From the NCBI GenBank assembly GCA_913061235.1, contig CAJXTB010000009.1:186001-250000 (forward strand): 64,000 nt of DNA, read 5' to 3'. The translations under genes were made by a program, and so were the position numbers. The notes below the pieces were generated by a model. That model ran no database searches, was not told the origin of the DNA, and saw only the letters and a program-made list of their open reading frames with translations. Source of the stretch: an uncultured Pseudomonadota bacterium (GTDB lineage Bacteria; Myxococcota_A; UBA796; GCA-2862545). Shown here piece by piece: positions 46,076 through 54,009 of this stretch (position 1 is the first letter of the stretch; each line of letters opens with the position of its first letter).

Positions 46076-46721
46076 GTGGAACCCATGTACGCAGCACGGC
46101 CGCGAGGCTCTGAAGCTCTTGCACACAGACCTCATGGCCCATGGGGTAGTCCTGCCAGGAGACCGTCCGGCCGGCGTCTCGAAGGGCATCGTGTGCGGCT
46201 TGGCCGCGATCTACTGGAACCATGGCGTCTGCGCGACCGTGGCCGAAGAAGGTCGGCGTGCCTGCGTTGACGTCTGTTGGTGGGGTGTTGTCGGTGGCCC
46301 AGTACGACGAGAGCACTGCACTACCGGCGAAGACCCGTGTGCCGTGCGTCAGCAGCTCCATTGCCACGGCTCCGCCCTGTGAGAACCCAGCGATAACTAC
46401 GCGACTTGCTGGGATGTTGTGCGTGGAGAGTGAGGTCTGGATGACGCGGTCGACGGCTGCCGCAGATGCACGAAGATCGTCGAGATTCTCGCGTCCGGGG
46501 CCGGGCTCCATGTGCATGATGTCGTACCAAGAGGGCATCCGGTAGCCGCCGTTGACGGTGACGGGTTGGACGGGCGCGTTTGGAAAGGCCCAGTGGACCC
46601 ACGGCATCTGCATCATAGGAACAACGGGAACAAAGTCGTCGCCGCTCGCTCCCAGACCATGCAACCAGACAACGAGTGCGGTGGGAGTTTCGGTGGCGGG
46701 GACGGTAAGGACTTCGAGCAT
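46062..46721 (-). CDS. Carboxylesterase/phospholipase, alpha/beta hydrolase
   Basis: A 219-residue protein of the short carboxylesterase family (Pfam Abhydrolase_2 type). It begins M-L-E-V-L-T-V-P-A, followed by the oxyanion-hole W-L-H-G-L-G. The nucleophile Ser is in G-F-S-Q-G-G, the Asp in G-R-A-D-A-M-V-P and the His in M-G-H-E-V. GGAG 9 bases before ATG 46721 supports this start over ATG 46772. No signal peptide: cytoplasmic. It hydrolyses small acyl esters in relatives. Its stop overlaps the MltA start. Confidence 0.87.
   Translation of the reverse strand: MLEVLTVPATETPTALVVWLHGLGASGDDFVPVVPMMQMPWVHWAFPNAPVQPVTVNGGYRMPSWYDIMHMEPGPGRENLDDLRASAAAVDRVIQTSLSTHNIPASRVVIAGFSQGGAVAMELLTHGTRVFAGSAVLSSYWATDNTPPTDVNAGTPTFFGHGRADAMVPVDRGQAAHDALRDAGRTVSWQDYPMGHEVCVQELQSLAAVLRTWVPRETS
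46069..46082. promoter_or_regulatory. parS-like ParB-binding site
   Basis: The palindrome GTTTCACGTGGAAC matches the parS core GTTNCACGTGNAAC at every fixed position. parS sites bind ParB and cluster near oriC. It lies about 34 kb from dnaA, inside the esterase 3' end and the MltA start. No second full match was seen in the window. No parAB genes are present here. Confidence 0.65.
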
Positions 46722-46753
46722 GTCGAGCTCCGTGAAGGGGACGGGCGCGCGTC

Positions 46754-47581
46754 CTATCGCGACTCTAGCCATTCGCGGTTGCGATGCCGTTCGTCGTGGC
46801 AGGTTCCTTGGCAGGTGCTTCCGTCGAAGGTGATTTCGTCATCTGGCATCTGAACGTCCACGGTCCCGTTGACATGTCCCGCGGCATTGATGATGCGTCC
46901 GTTGTCGGCAACGGTGGGTCCGTGGCACTCGAAGCAGCCGACGTCGTGAGACTCATGCTCACGGTGCTGTCCGCCCAGGTCGCGCACTCTCGCCAACACG
47001 CTGTCTGGCCCTGCGTGGCACAGCTCACAGCTATCTGTTCGGTCGGTATGTAGGGCTTGACCTGGTGTCTCGCCGCCTGAGCTGTGGCAGTACAGGTTGG
47101 CACAGGTGCCGTTGGTGCGGTTCCAGTCCGCGTCTGGGGACAAGCTCTCGGTGAACACCACTTCGGCAGCCGCCGGAGTGGTGTCGCCTGCGAAGATGTG
47201 ACCGATAGACAGCACGTCCTGGGGCATGTCATGGCAGCTCTGGCATGGAACGGCCTCATGGGTCTCACTGGCCATGACGTGTTCGCTGTGCGCCTCGAAC
47301 GACTGACCTTCGCTGGCGAATGAACCGTCGATGTACCTGGGGGGAGCGCCTTCATCGTCTAGGTCGCCACCGTGGCAGAACGTACAGTCTTCGCGCCATC
47401 CAGCGTCATGACAGCTGTCGCAGGAGACCTCAGAGGTGCCGCCGGTCAGTTCCGCTCCGTGGCACTCGGTGCAGTTGTCCACCTGGAGTTTCGCTTCGGT
47501 TCCGTGGTTGTCGGGTTTTTGGTACCCCCAGGGGTGTGCGCCACAGGCGGCGAACAGCAGGGGCCAGGCAAGTCGATGCAT
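46754..47581 (-). CDS. Multiheme c-type cytochrome lipoprotein
   Basis: A 275-residue lipoprotein (lipobox L-F-A-A-C, Cys13) with six C-x-x-C-H heme sites (C-T-E-C-H, C-D-S-C-H, C-T-F-C-H, C-Q-S-C-H, C-E-L-C-H, C-F-E-C-H) and two variant sites, C-A-N-L-Y-C-H (C-x4-C-H) and C-Q-G-T-C-H (C-x3-C-H). The C-x4-C-H spacing matches cytochromes known in Geobacter and relatives. It probably carries electrons at or across the outer membrane. No other cytochrome gene is adjacent, so the electron partners are unknown. It diverges from the gene at 47660. Confidence 0.88.
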   Translation of the reverse strand: MHRLAWPLLFAACGAHPWGYQKPDNHGTEAKLQVDNCTECHGAELTGGTSEVSCDSCHDAGWREDCTFCHGGDLDDEGAPPRYIDGSFASEGQSFEAHSEHVMASETHEAVPCQSCHDMPQDVLSIGHIFAGDTTPAAAEVVFTESLSPDADWNRTNGTCANLYCHSSGGETPGQALHTDRTDSCELCHAGPDSVLARVRDLGGQHREHESHDVGCFECHGPTVADNGRIINAAGHVNGTVDVQMPDDEITFDGSTCQGTCHDERHRNREWLESR

Positions 47582-47659
47582 GGGCGAGTCTAACGAATGG
47601 TTGGGTCGGATTGCTGTGTAGGTTTGCTACAATGCGTCCCACTATCGTCGGGGTGTTTC

Positions 47660-48439
47660 ATGCGTGCGGGTCTTGTGCTGTGTCTGTTGTTGAGTTCGAA
47701 CGCGTTTGCTGGGTCCATGCAGCTGACCCATCAGGGACGGGTGCTCGATTCATCAGGAGAGCCGATTAGTGGCGAACGTGCTGTCACATTCACCATCTTG
47801 AACGGTGCGGATGGGACACTGTTTACCGAGTCCTACCCCTCGCTCGACCTGGCCAGTGGGTACTACGCGGTTGAGCTTGGAGCGGTGTCCAACCTCGATA
47901 CTTCCGTGTTCTTGGACCATGGCGCAACGCGTCTACTCATTGAGATCGACGGCGTCAGCGTTGGAATCACCGCCATGGGTGGGTATCCCGCCGTTATCGC
48001 GCATCAAGCCACGGCCGATGCCCGCATGGATGCGTTCTTGGAGCACTTTGTGCCCACGTCCTGCCCGACTGGCATGACGATGGTCAACAGTGGAACTCAG
48101 CGCGCCTTTTGTGTGGAGCCAACCCGTCGGCCTGGCACGCATTCTTACCAAGACGCTGAGGCCGTTTGTGCGAGCGAAGGCCGAAATCTGTGTACGCAGA
48201 CTCAGTGGTTTCAAGGCGCCACCCAAGCTGGCGGAACTGGCTTCTGCGGTCAGGGTTCGTGGGAGTGGCTCGGTACAATGGGGGAACGCGGCTCTAGTGA
48301 CGGTGACCTTCACCTGATTGCAGGCGTTTATGCGGATTGCAAGCGGTACGACTGGGGCTGGACCGGCTGGAACAACAATCAGAGCGGGCCGTATGCGTAC
48401 CGTTGCTGCACAGGACAGTCGTCAGCTCAGTTCCGCTAG
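47660..48439 (+). CDS. Exported protein with Cys-rich C-terminal domain
   Basis: A 259-residue protein with a signal peptide (residues 1-17, A-F-A-G). Residues 20-110 look like a beta-sandwich (L-T-H-Q-G-R-V-L-D, F-T-I-L-N-G). The C-terminal half resembles the formylglycine-generating-enzyme/C-type-lectin-like fold used in surface proteins: A-E-A-V-C-A-S-E-G-R-N-L-C, then G-S-W-E-W-L, with several paired Cys. It is likely secreted. Enzymatic activity is doubtful because the catalytic Cys pair of true FGE is not evident. Confidence 0.72.
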   Translation: MRAGLVLCLLLSSNAFAGSMQLTHQGRVLDSSGEPISGERAVTFTILNGADGTLFTESYPSLDLASGYYAVELGAVSNLDTSVFLDHGATRLLIEIDGVSVGITAMGGYPAVIAHQATADARMDAFLEHFVPTSCPTGMTMVNSGTQRAFCVEPTRRPGTHSYQDAEAVCASEGRNLCTQTQWFQGATQAGGTGFCGQGSWEWLGTMGERGSSDGDLHLIAGVYADCKRYDWGWTGWNNNQSGPYAYRCCTGQSSAQFR

Positions 48440-48482
48440 ATCGCTCTGCCGGGCTATATGCGCGCTCTCGTTGGAGTGTGCA

Positions 48483-48794
48483 GTGGACGCTGACCTGATT
48501 CGCCACAAGCTAGAGATGGAGATTGAAGAGGCCGGCTGGTCTCTCATCGCTCCGCACTTTGCCCGTGATGTGCTGGTTCTTTGCGGCGACGAGCTCCCGT
48601 TGCTGGATGCGGCCGTTGCCATGGCCCTCAATGATGCAGCAACCGTTGGAAGCTGGCTTGCCAGCGGAGCCCTGCGCAAAGCCAACGACACAGATGCGAT
48701 GGTCTTTGCCGATGGCTCTCCGCGCTTCCGATTCCTCATTGTGGCGCCGTTCGTTCTCGCCAATGTGCTGCCTGCGGAGACGTCAGAATGTTGA
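48483..48794 (+). CDS. DUF2288-family protein
   Basis: A 103-residue protein starting at GTG 48483 with GGAG upstream. It matches the DUF2288 pattern: E-A-G-W-S-L-I-A-P-H-F-A-R-D, L-P-L-L-D-A-A-V-A-M-A-L-N-D, W-L-A-S-G-A-L-R-K and F-L-I-V-A-P-F-V-L. The function of this small, mostly helical family is unknown. The frame is open further upstream, but that part lies inside the previous gene's end. It overlaps the next gene by 7 bases. Confidence 0.75.
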   Translation: MDADLIRHKLEMEIEEAGWSLIAPHFARDVLVLCGDELPLLDAAVAMALNDAATVGSWLASGALRKANDTDAMVFADGSPRFRFLIVAPFVLANVLPAETSEC

Positions 48795-49342
48795 TGCTGT
48801 GGCTGATTGGCTGTTCGGTTCACACCGTAGATGTTGCCATTGATCCGGGTGAGGGCACGCCAGCGGAAGTCGCCGCCATCTTTGACGAGCGCATGTCTGC
48901 GGTCGGTGCTCGTCGCTACAAGGTTTTGTCCGAGCCGGATGTCGTGGTTCAGCTGCGGCCAGAAGACAGAGAGCGCTTTGATGCCATCATGGACACCAAG
49001 GTGTTGTCCATGGGCTGGGAAGGCGAAGACCCCTTCTTGGACGGCATTGCACCCAAGCGTCTGGAGTGCGTGGACACCACCGGTGCGCTGCAGTGGGCCA
49101 TCAGTCTGGACTCGGCAGAGGCGGACATGCTGCGCATTCAGACCGAGCTGCATGGTCAAGATGCGCTGGTCATCGCGGTCAACGGCGTTGAGCTGACATC
49201 CCCGAACGTCTACCAACCCATCACTGGCGGCACGGCCATGGTCCCGCTGGACATGAGCTATCGGGATTGTCGGGTGTTGTCGGCGCAGATCATGGGCGGT
49301 CCCCTGCCCGCTGGCGTTGCTGTCCGGTATGACATTCAGTGA
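48788..49342 (+). CDS. SecD-periplasmic-head-like lipoprotein
   Basis: A 184-residue protein with a very short signal and lipobox (W-L-I-G-C, Cys9). Two segments resemble the periplasmic P1 head of SecD: I-F-D-E-R-M-S-A-V-G-A with V-V-V-Q-L, and V-N-G-V-E-L-T-S-P with P-I-T-G-G-T-A, followed by V-L-S-A-Q-I-M-G-G. No membrane helices of SecD are present. It may be a stand-alone lipid-anchored head or a different protein with the same fold. It is coupled by GTGA to the membrane protein at 49339. Confidence 0.62.
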   Translation: MLMLWLIGCSVHTVDVAIDPGEGTPAEVAAIFDERMSAVGARRYKVLSEPDVVVQLRPEDRERFDAIMDTKVLSMGWEGEDPFLDGIAPKRLECVDTTGALQWAISLDSAEADMLRIQTELHGQDALVIAVNGVELTSPNVYQPITGGTAMVPLDMSYRDCRVLSAQIMGGPLPAGVAVRYDIQ

Positions 49343-50523
49343 GTCTGGGTGAGCTGCTGACCACGGCCAAGCAAGCGGTCGTGGAGCGTATTCCTGAGCC
49401 GATACGGCCGTTTTTGCCGTTCACTCCGGCAGCGGTGGCGCTCGGTGGGCTGCTGACCGGGTTGGCGTGGAACAGTGTCATGCTTCACCGCATTGACGAC
49501 CCTCGCACCCGTTGGCGCCTGTTCGTTGTTCTGTGTCTTCTGGGCGTGCTACTGACGCTTGAGCGCCGTGTGGTGGACAAGCGCTTGGGTTGGGTGTGGA
49601 TGGAGTCGCGTCCGGGTATTGTCGGCTTCGCGACGTTGGTGTGCTTGAGCAGTCTCTTCAACGCATTCATCGTGTTCTACTTCCGTTCAGCGTCGAGCCT
49701 GAAGATGTACGTCTTCGGTGGACTGCTTCTGTTCGTCATTGCCTTCGCCCGTGTGCTCAAGCAACACGCTGGGGGGGAGGTCGTGCGCATGGTCACCTTC
49801 CTGCTGTGCTCCATGTCGCTGTTCTTGTTCTCCATTCCGCTGGTGACAGGCTCGATGGGAGGCGGTGTTTTTGTCATGGCCGCGGTCCTGTCGCTCGCTC
49901 TGAATGCCGTGGTCTGGCTGGTTTCGCGCATTCAGATTCGCCCGTGGCTGACGTGGCTGCGTGAACGCGGTGAGCGTCCTGCTGTGCTGCATGAGACGGG
50001 CATCGGCAACGTCATCGCGCACGGGACCGCGTGGGGTGGGGCTGTCATCGCCCTGGCCGTGATGTCGTTTGTTGGGGCCATTCCGCCGCTTCCTCTCGTC
50101 ATCATTCAGTCCGGCGTGTTTCACGACATTGAGCGCACGGAGGAAGGCTACGTGGGCTTGTACGAGCCGGGCCCTTGGTACGCGCCATTCCGAAGTGATG
50201 ACCACCCGTTTGCGTTGGACGACGGTGACCGTGTTGAGTTCTTTACGGCGCTGTTTGCGCCGAGCGGTATGGCGCTCGAGGTCGTGCACCGCTGGGACAT
50301 GTGGGAGCCAGACAACGGCTGGGTGACGCAAGACACGCTGTCGTTTGACGTGACCGGTGGTCGAGACCGTGGGTTTCGCGGGTCTACACGCAAGCGGGCT
50401 GTTCAGCCGGGAGCCTGGCGCGTGGTCGTGTTGACCAAGAGTGGGCGGGAGATTGGTCGACGACGCTTCACGATTGTCGACGGACACGGTGGCGAAGCGA
50501 CGGAGCGGCGGTTGTTCGAATAG
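49339..50523 (+). CDS. Polytopic membrane protein with DUF2914 domain
   Basis: A 394-residue protein starting at GTG in a GTGA overlap. About seven membrane segments lie in residues 28-270. The C-terminal 120 residues match DUF2914 (H-R-W-D-M-W, G-G-R-D-R-G-F-R-G-S-T, P-G-A-W-R-V-V-V, I-G-R-R-R-F-T-I-V-D), a beta-domain found at the end of bacterial membrane proteins. Function unknown. It forms a small operon with the DUF2288 and SecD-like genes. Confidence 0.78.
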   Translation: MSLGELLTTAKQAVVERIPEPIRPFLPFTPAAVALGGLLTGLAWNSVMLHRIDDPRTRWRLFVVLCLLGVLLTLERRVVDKRLGWVWMESRPGIVGFATLVCLSSLFNAFIVFYFRSASSLKMYVFGGLLLFVIAFARVLKQHAGGEVVRMVTFLLCSMSLFLFSIPLVTGSMGGGVFVMAAVLSLALNAVVWLVSRIQIRPWLTWLRERGERPAVLHETGIGNVIAHGTAWGGAVIALAVMSFVGAIPPLPLVIIQSGVFHDIERTEEGYVGLYEPGPWYAPFRSDDHPFALDDGDRVEFFTALFAPSGMALEVVHRWDMWEPDNGWVTQDTLSFDVTGGRDRGFRGSTRKRAVQPGAWRVVVLTKSGREIGRRRFTIVDGHGGEATERRLFE

Positions 50524-50613
50524 TTTCGCTCGTGGGAGTGGTCCTGGGGTGATTGGGCAATCTTCGGTTTGGACTCGCTATTCGCCATACGGGCTCCTAC
50601 ACCAGGAGCCCAC

Positions 50614-52053
50614 TTGTCCTCTCCGAGCATCGATGAACAGATAAACGGCGCCTTGTCGCCCGCGAGCAAAGCCTTCTACAACCTCGTGTTCGTAGAGGTT
50701 CCGGTCTTTGGGGTCGGCGTTCCCCTGGTGGTCATGTGGCTGGTGGCTGGGGCGTTGTTCTTCACGCTGTACTTTCGCTTCATCAATGTACGCGGGATTC
50801 CGCTCGCGATTCGCACGCTCCGTGGGGAGTTCGATGATGCGGATGCTCCCGGTCAGATCAGTCACTTCCAAGCACTGACCACGGCGGTGTCCGGCACGGT
50901 TGGAATCGGCAATATCGGCGGCGTTGCTGTGGCGATTGCAGCGGGTGGCCCTGGGGCTACCTTCTGGATGATTGTTGCTGGGTTCCTTGGCATGGCGACC
51001 AAGTTTGCCGAGTGCACGCTGGGTGTTCGCTACCGGACCGTTCATGAGGACGGCACCGTGTCAGGCGGGCCAATGTTCTACCTACGGCGCGGGCTTGAAG
51101 AGCGCGGGTGGGGGCTGTCGGGCCGCTTCTTGGGTGGCTTTTATGCAATCGGCATCATGATTGGCTGCCTGGGTGCTGGAAATATGTTCCAAGCGAATCA
51201 GGCGTATGTTCAGGTGAGAGCTGCCACAGGAGGGGATGCGAGTCCTGTTGATGGGTACGGCTGGGTGGTGGGTTTGGTCCTCGCCGTCATTGTTGGCGGT
51301 GTGATTCTGGGCGGCATTAAGTCGATTGCAGCGGTGACCGAGAAGCTTGTTCCGTTGATGGCTGGGCTGTATTTTTTCGGTGCTCTCGCCGTCATCACGT
51401 TGAACTTCACGGCCCTTCCGGCTGCCATCATAGCCATTGTGCAAGGGGCGTTTTCCGCGGATGCGGTCGCAGGAGGCGCCATTGGTGCGCTGGTGATCGG
51501 AATGCAACGCGCCGTGTTCAGCAACGAGGCCGGTATTGGCTCTGCGTCCATCGCTCACGCCGCCGTACGCACCCGGCATCCTGCTAGCGAGGGCCTGGTG
51601 GGGCTGTTTGAGCCGTTCATCGACACCATCGTCATCTGTACGCTCACAGCACTCGTCATTGGTGTAGCCACCGTGACGTGGCCGGAGTTCATGGGCTCGG
51701 GTCTTGAGGGCGTGGCCATGACCTCAGATGCGTTCCGCCGCACTGTTTGGTGGTTCCCGTACCCCCTCGCCGTCGCCTCGGTGCTCTTCGCGGTCTCCAC
51801 CATGCTCTCGTGGTCGTACTACGGAATGAAAGGTTTGACGTTTCTTATCGGCCCCTCGAAAGTCTGGCAGACGGTCTTTAAGTTGGGGTTCTGCCTGTTC
51901 ATCGTCATCGGCTCCTCAATCAAGCTCGACGCCGTTCTGGACTTCAGCGACGCGATGGTGTTCGTTCTGTGCGTGCCGAACATCTTTGGGCTGTTGATTC
52001 TTGCGCCTGTGGTCGTGGAAGAGCTCAAGAAGCTGCGTAAACACGCCGCCTGA
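50614..52053 (+). CDS. AGCS-family sodium:amino acid (alanine) symporter
   Basis: A 479-residue transporter with about 11 membrane segments. The AGCS signature is clear: T-A-V-S-G-T-V-G-I-G-N-I-G-G-V-A in the first third and N-E-A-G-I-G-S-A-S-I-A-H-A in the middle. It imports alanine or glycine with Na+. Start TTG 50614 has AGGAG five bases ahead. The frame is open to TTG 50569, giving a longer N-terminus without support. The 52053 stop faces the convergent oxidoreductase. Confidence 0.93.
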   Translation: MSSPSIDEQINGALSPASKAFYNLVFVEVPVFGVGVPLVVMWLVAGALFFTLYFRFINVRGIPLAIRTLRGEFDDADAPGQISHFQALTTAVSGTVGIGNIGGVAVAIAAGGPGATFWMIVAGFLGMATKFAECTLGVRYRTVHEDGTVSGGPMFYLRRGLEERGWGLSGRFLGGFYAIGIMIGCLGAGNMFQANQAYVQVRAATGGDASPVDGYGWVVGLVLAVIVGGVILGGIKSIAAVTEKLVPLMAGLYFFGALAVITLNFTALPAAIIAIVQGAFSADAVAGGAIGALVIGMQRAVFSNEAGIGSASIAHAAVRTRHPASEGLVGLFEPFIDTIVICTLTALVIGVATVTWPEFMGSGLEGVAMTSDAFRRTVWWFPYPLAVASVLFAVSTMLSWSYYGMKGLTFLIGPSKVWQTVFKLGFCLFIVIGSSIKLDAVLDFSDAMVFVLCVPNIFGLLILAPVVVEELKKLRKHAA

Positions 52054-52065
52054 GACGCTTGCTCA

Positions 52066-53082
52066 TCACTCTGTGACCACCACGACCACCACGTTGCCGA
52101 CCTTGTGTCCAGAGTCGACGACGCGGTGGGCCTCGTGGATCTGCTCGAGTGTGAAGCGCTGGCTGATGACAGGCTGGACTGCGCCTGCCTCCGCTAGGGC
52201 CTTCAGCTCGGCGAGGTACTCGGGGTTGTCTCCGGTGACGCCTCCGAGCGTGCGTTTGCCGGTGCCGAGGGACCACCACCACGTGCGCAGCGCCACGTCT
52301 AGCGACGAGACGGCGTTGATGTAGGCGCCTCCTGGGACGAGTGCCCGGATACAGCCGCGAGGCGGCGCCAGGCCCACCGTGTCGAACACGATGTCGTACT
52401 GCTCGGTGCGCGCGGTGAAGTCTTCTTGGGTGTAGTCGATGACCTCTTCGGCACCGAGGGAGCGGACCAGCTCGGCGTTCTTTGCGCTGCAAACGCCCGT
52501 GACGTGCGCGCCGAAGTGCCGCGCTAGCTGCACTGCGTATGTACCCAGGCAGCCGGATGCGCCGTTGATCAGCACTCGCTGCCCAGCTCCCACGCCCGCC
52601 AGGCGGAGGAAGTGCAGCGCGGCCCGTCCCCCAAAGGGAATGACTGCGGCCTGCTCGAAAGTCAGGTTGGTCGGCATGTGTTCGACCAGATGGTCTTCGG
52701 GCATGCAGATGTACTCGGCGTGGGTTCCACCGCCGTGACCGATGGCCGTGGAGGCGTACACGCGGTCTGCCACAGCGAAGCGTTGGACGGCGTCGCCAAC
52801 CTGTTGCACGACCCCGGCAAGCTCCGAGCCCAACACCTGGCGACGAGGCCTGAAGACCCCCAACATCAATCGGGCGGGTATCCAGGTGGAGGGCGGCACT
52901 CGGAAACCACGCATGCGGGCGTCGGCCTGGGTGACGCTGGTGGCATGAATGCGAATGAGGACCTCGTCGGCACCCGGTCGAGGTCTGGGCACGACACGGT
53001 TCTCGAGGACCTCCGGTGGTCCGTACCGCTCGCAGATCACCGCTCGCATCGAATGCTCGTCGTCTGCCCGTTGTTGTGCCAC
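52066..53082 (-). CDS. Medium-chain NAD(P)-dependent quinone-oxidoreductase-type dehydrogenase
   Basis: A 338-residue MDR protein. GroES-like N-terminal domain (M-R-A-V-I-C-E-R-Y-G, G-S-E-L-A-G-V-V), then a Rossmann domain with the A-S-G-C-L-G-T-Y-A-V-Q-L-A loop. No zinc-ligand Cys/His set for catalytic or structural zinc is seen, so it belongs with quinone oxidoreductase/enoyl-reductase-like members that reduce activated C=C or quinones with NAD(P)H. GTG 53082 has GAGG upstream; ATG 53049 is an alternative. Confidence 0.88.
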   Translation of the reverse strand: MAQQRADDEHSMRAVICERYGPPEVLENRVVPRPRPGADEVLIRIHATSVTQADARMRGFRVPPSTWIPARLMLGVFRPRRQVLGSELAGVVQQVGDAVQRFAVADRVYASTAIGHGGGTHAEYICMPEDHLVEHMPTNLTFEQAAVIPFGGRAALHFLRLAGVGAGQRVLINGASGCLGTYAVQLARHFGAHVTGVCSAKNAELVRSLGAEEVIDYTQEDFTARTEQYDIVFDTVGLAPPRGCIRALVPGGAYINAVSSLDVALRTWWWSLGTGKRTLGGVTGDNPEYLAELKALAEAGAVQPVISQRFTLEQIHEAHRVVDSGHKVGNVVVVVVTE

Positions 53083-53124
53083 TGCTCGTCCTCAGCGCGT
53101 CATTTACGACGCGTAAGAGCAATA

Positions 53125-53919
53125 TCACGGCGCTGGACGGTCCAGGTCGAACTCAAAATCGTAGACAAACGCCCCGAACGGTGTGCTCAAGGTGCCGTCG
53201 AACTCACCGAAGAGGCTCGCATCATCAATGTCGCCGGTCCAGGTGTCTTCTGTGGACTGCCCGTAGGCTGGTGCGCTGATGGTGACTGAGCCGCTGACAT
53301 TGGGGTAGCCGTCGGCGTCTCCGGTCATCGTGACCTGTAGGTCGAGGCCGCTGCAAGAGACGGACTCGGAGCCGAGGATGGGATCGGTGGCCGCATGGTC
53401 GATGGTGGCTTCGTAGGGCCGGCTACAGGTGAAGTTACCGATGGCCGAGGTGACCGTTCCGCTGATGGTGCCCACCCACAGGCCATCGTCGGAAGACGGG
53501 ATCTGGTCGAGGACCACCTGAGTGTCGGAGTCCGTGTCCGGCTCTGTGTCAGCGTCTGTGTCCGGCTCTGTGTCAGCGTCTGTGTCCGGCTCCGTGTCAG
53601 CGTCTGTGTCCGGCTCTGTGTCAGCGTCTGTGTCCGGCTCTGTGTCGACATCGGAGTCCGTGTCTGCGTCCGTGTCTGCGTCCGTGTCTGCGTCCGTGTC
53701 CGTGTCCGTGTCTGCGTCCGTGTCCGTGTCGCTGTCCGAGTCGACGTCGCTGTCCGTGTCGCTGTCCGTGCCAGCATCCGTGTCGACATCGGAATCGTCA
53801 TCCGTGCCGGCATCCGTGTCGACGTCTGCGCTCGTGTCGACGTCGGAGTTGGTGTCCACCTCGAGAATTGCCTCGGGGCATCCCATCAATCCGAGCACAC
53901 CAATCCACGTAAATCGCAC
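53125..53919 (-). CDS. Lipoprotein with long Asp/Thr repeat stalk
   Basis: A 264-residue protein. GTG 53919 with GGAGG ahead starts M-R-F-T-W-I-G-V-L-G-L-M-G-C, giving lipobox L-M-G-C (Cys14). Residues 20-135 are nearly pure D-T, D-A, E-P-D-T repeats. The C-terminal 130 residues are strand-rich with two Cys (V-S-C-S-G-L-D-L, V-Y-D-F-E-F-D-L-D). It is presumably displayed on the outer membrane with a rod-like acidic stalk. A 12-bp dyad lies in its leader. It is downstream of the giant repeat protein on the same strand. Confidence 0.8.
   Translation of the reverse strand: MRFTWIGVLGLMGCPEAILEVDTNSDVDTSADVDTDAGTDDDSDVDTDAGTDSDTDSDVDSDSDTDTDADTDTDTDADTDADTDADTDSDVDTEPDTDADTEPDTDADTEPDTDADTEPDTDADTEPDTDSDTQVVLDQIPSSDDGLWVGTISGTVTSAIGNFTCSRPYEATIDHAATDPILGSESVSCSGLDLQVTMTGDADGYPNVSGSVTISAPAYGQSTEDTWTGDIDDASLFGEFDGTLSTPFGAFVYDFEFDLDRPAP
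53534..53653 (-). repeat. 24-nt tandem repeat, five copies
   Basis: Copies start at 53534, 53558, 53582, 53606 and 53630 and encode the 8-residue unit D-A-D-T-E-P-D-T. The first four are almost identical; the last diverges. Further Asp/Thr codon runs extend to about 53870. Confidence 0.9.
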
Positions 53920-53930
53920 ACCAACCTCCA

Positions 53931-53963
53931 CGTTCGTCACACTAGCCGGGTGTGTGACGAACG
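53931..53963 (-). promoter_or_regulatory. 12-bp dyad in the leader of the stalk lipoprotein
   Basis: CGTTCGTCACAC (53931-53942) and GTGTGACGAACG (53952-53963) are a perfect inverted repeat around a 9-base loop. It sits just upstream of the GGAGG of the lipoprotein and 47 bases after the giant gene's stop. No U-run follows. It could be an operator or a translation-controlling hairpin. Confidence 0.5.
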
Positions 53964-54009
53964 ACGACCCACGTAGGGGTGTCAACGGATGTCGGCATGT
54001 GTTGGAGCG

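Noticed and set aside
52025-53128. 367-codon Arg/Gly-rich minus frame over the oxidoreductase
   Set aside because: Low-complexity Arg-rich composition is typical of an out-of-phase shadow; the MDR protein in the neighbouring phase has clear motifs.
53534-53653. CRISPR array
   Set aside because: The units are direct tandem repeats without spacers and encode protein in frame; the same holds for 26714-26785 and 15566-15637.
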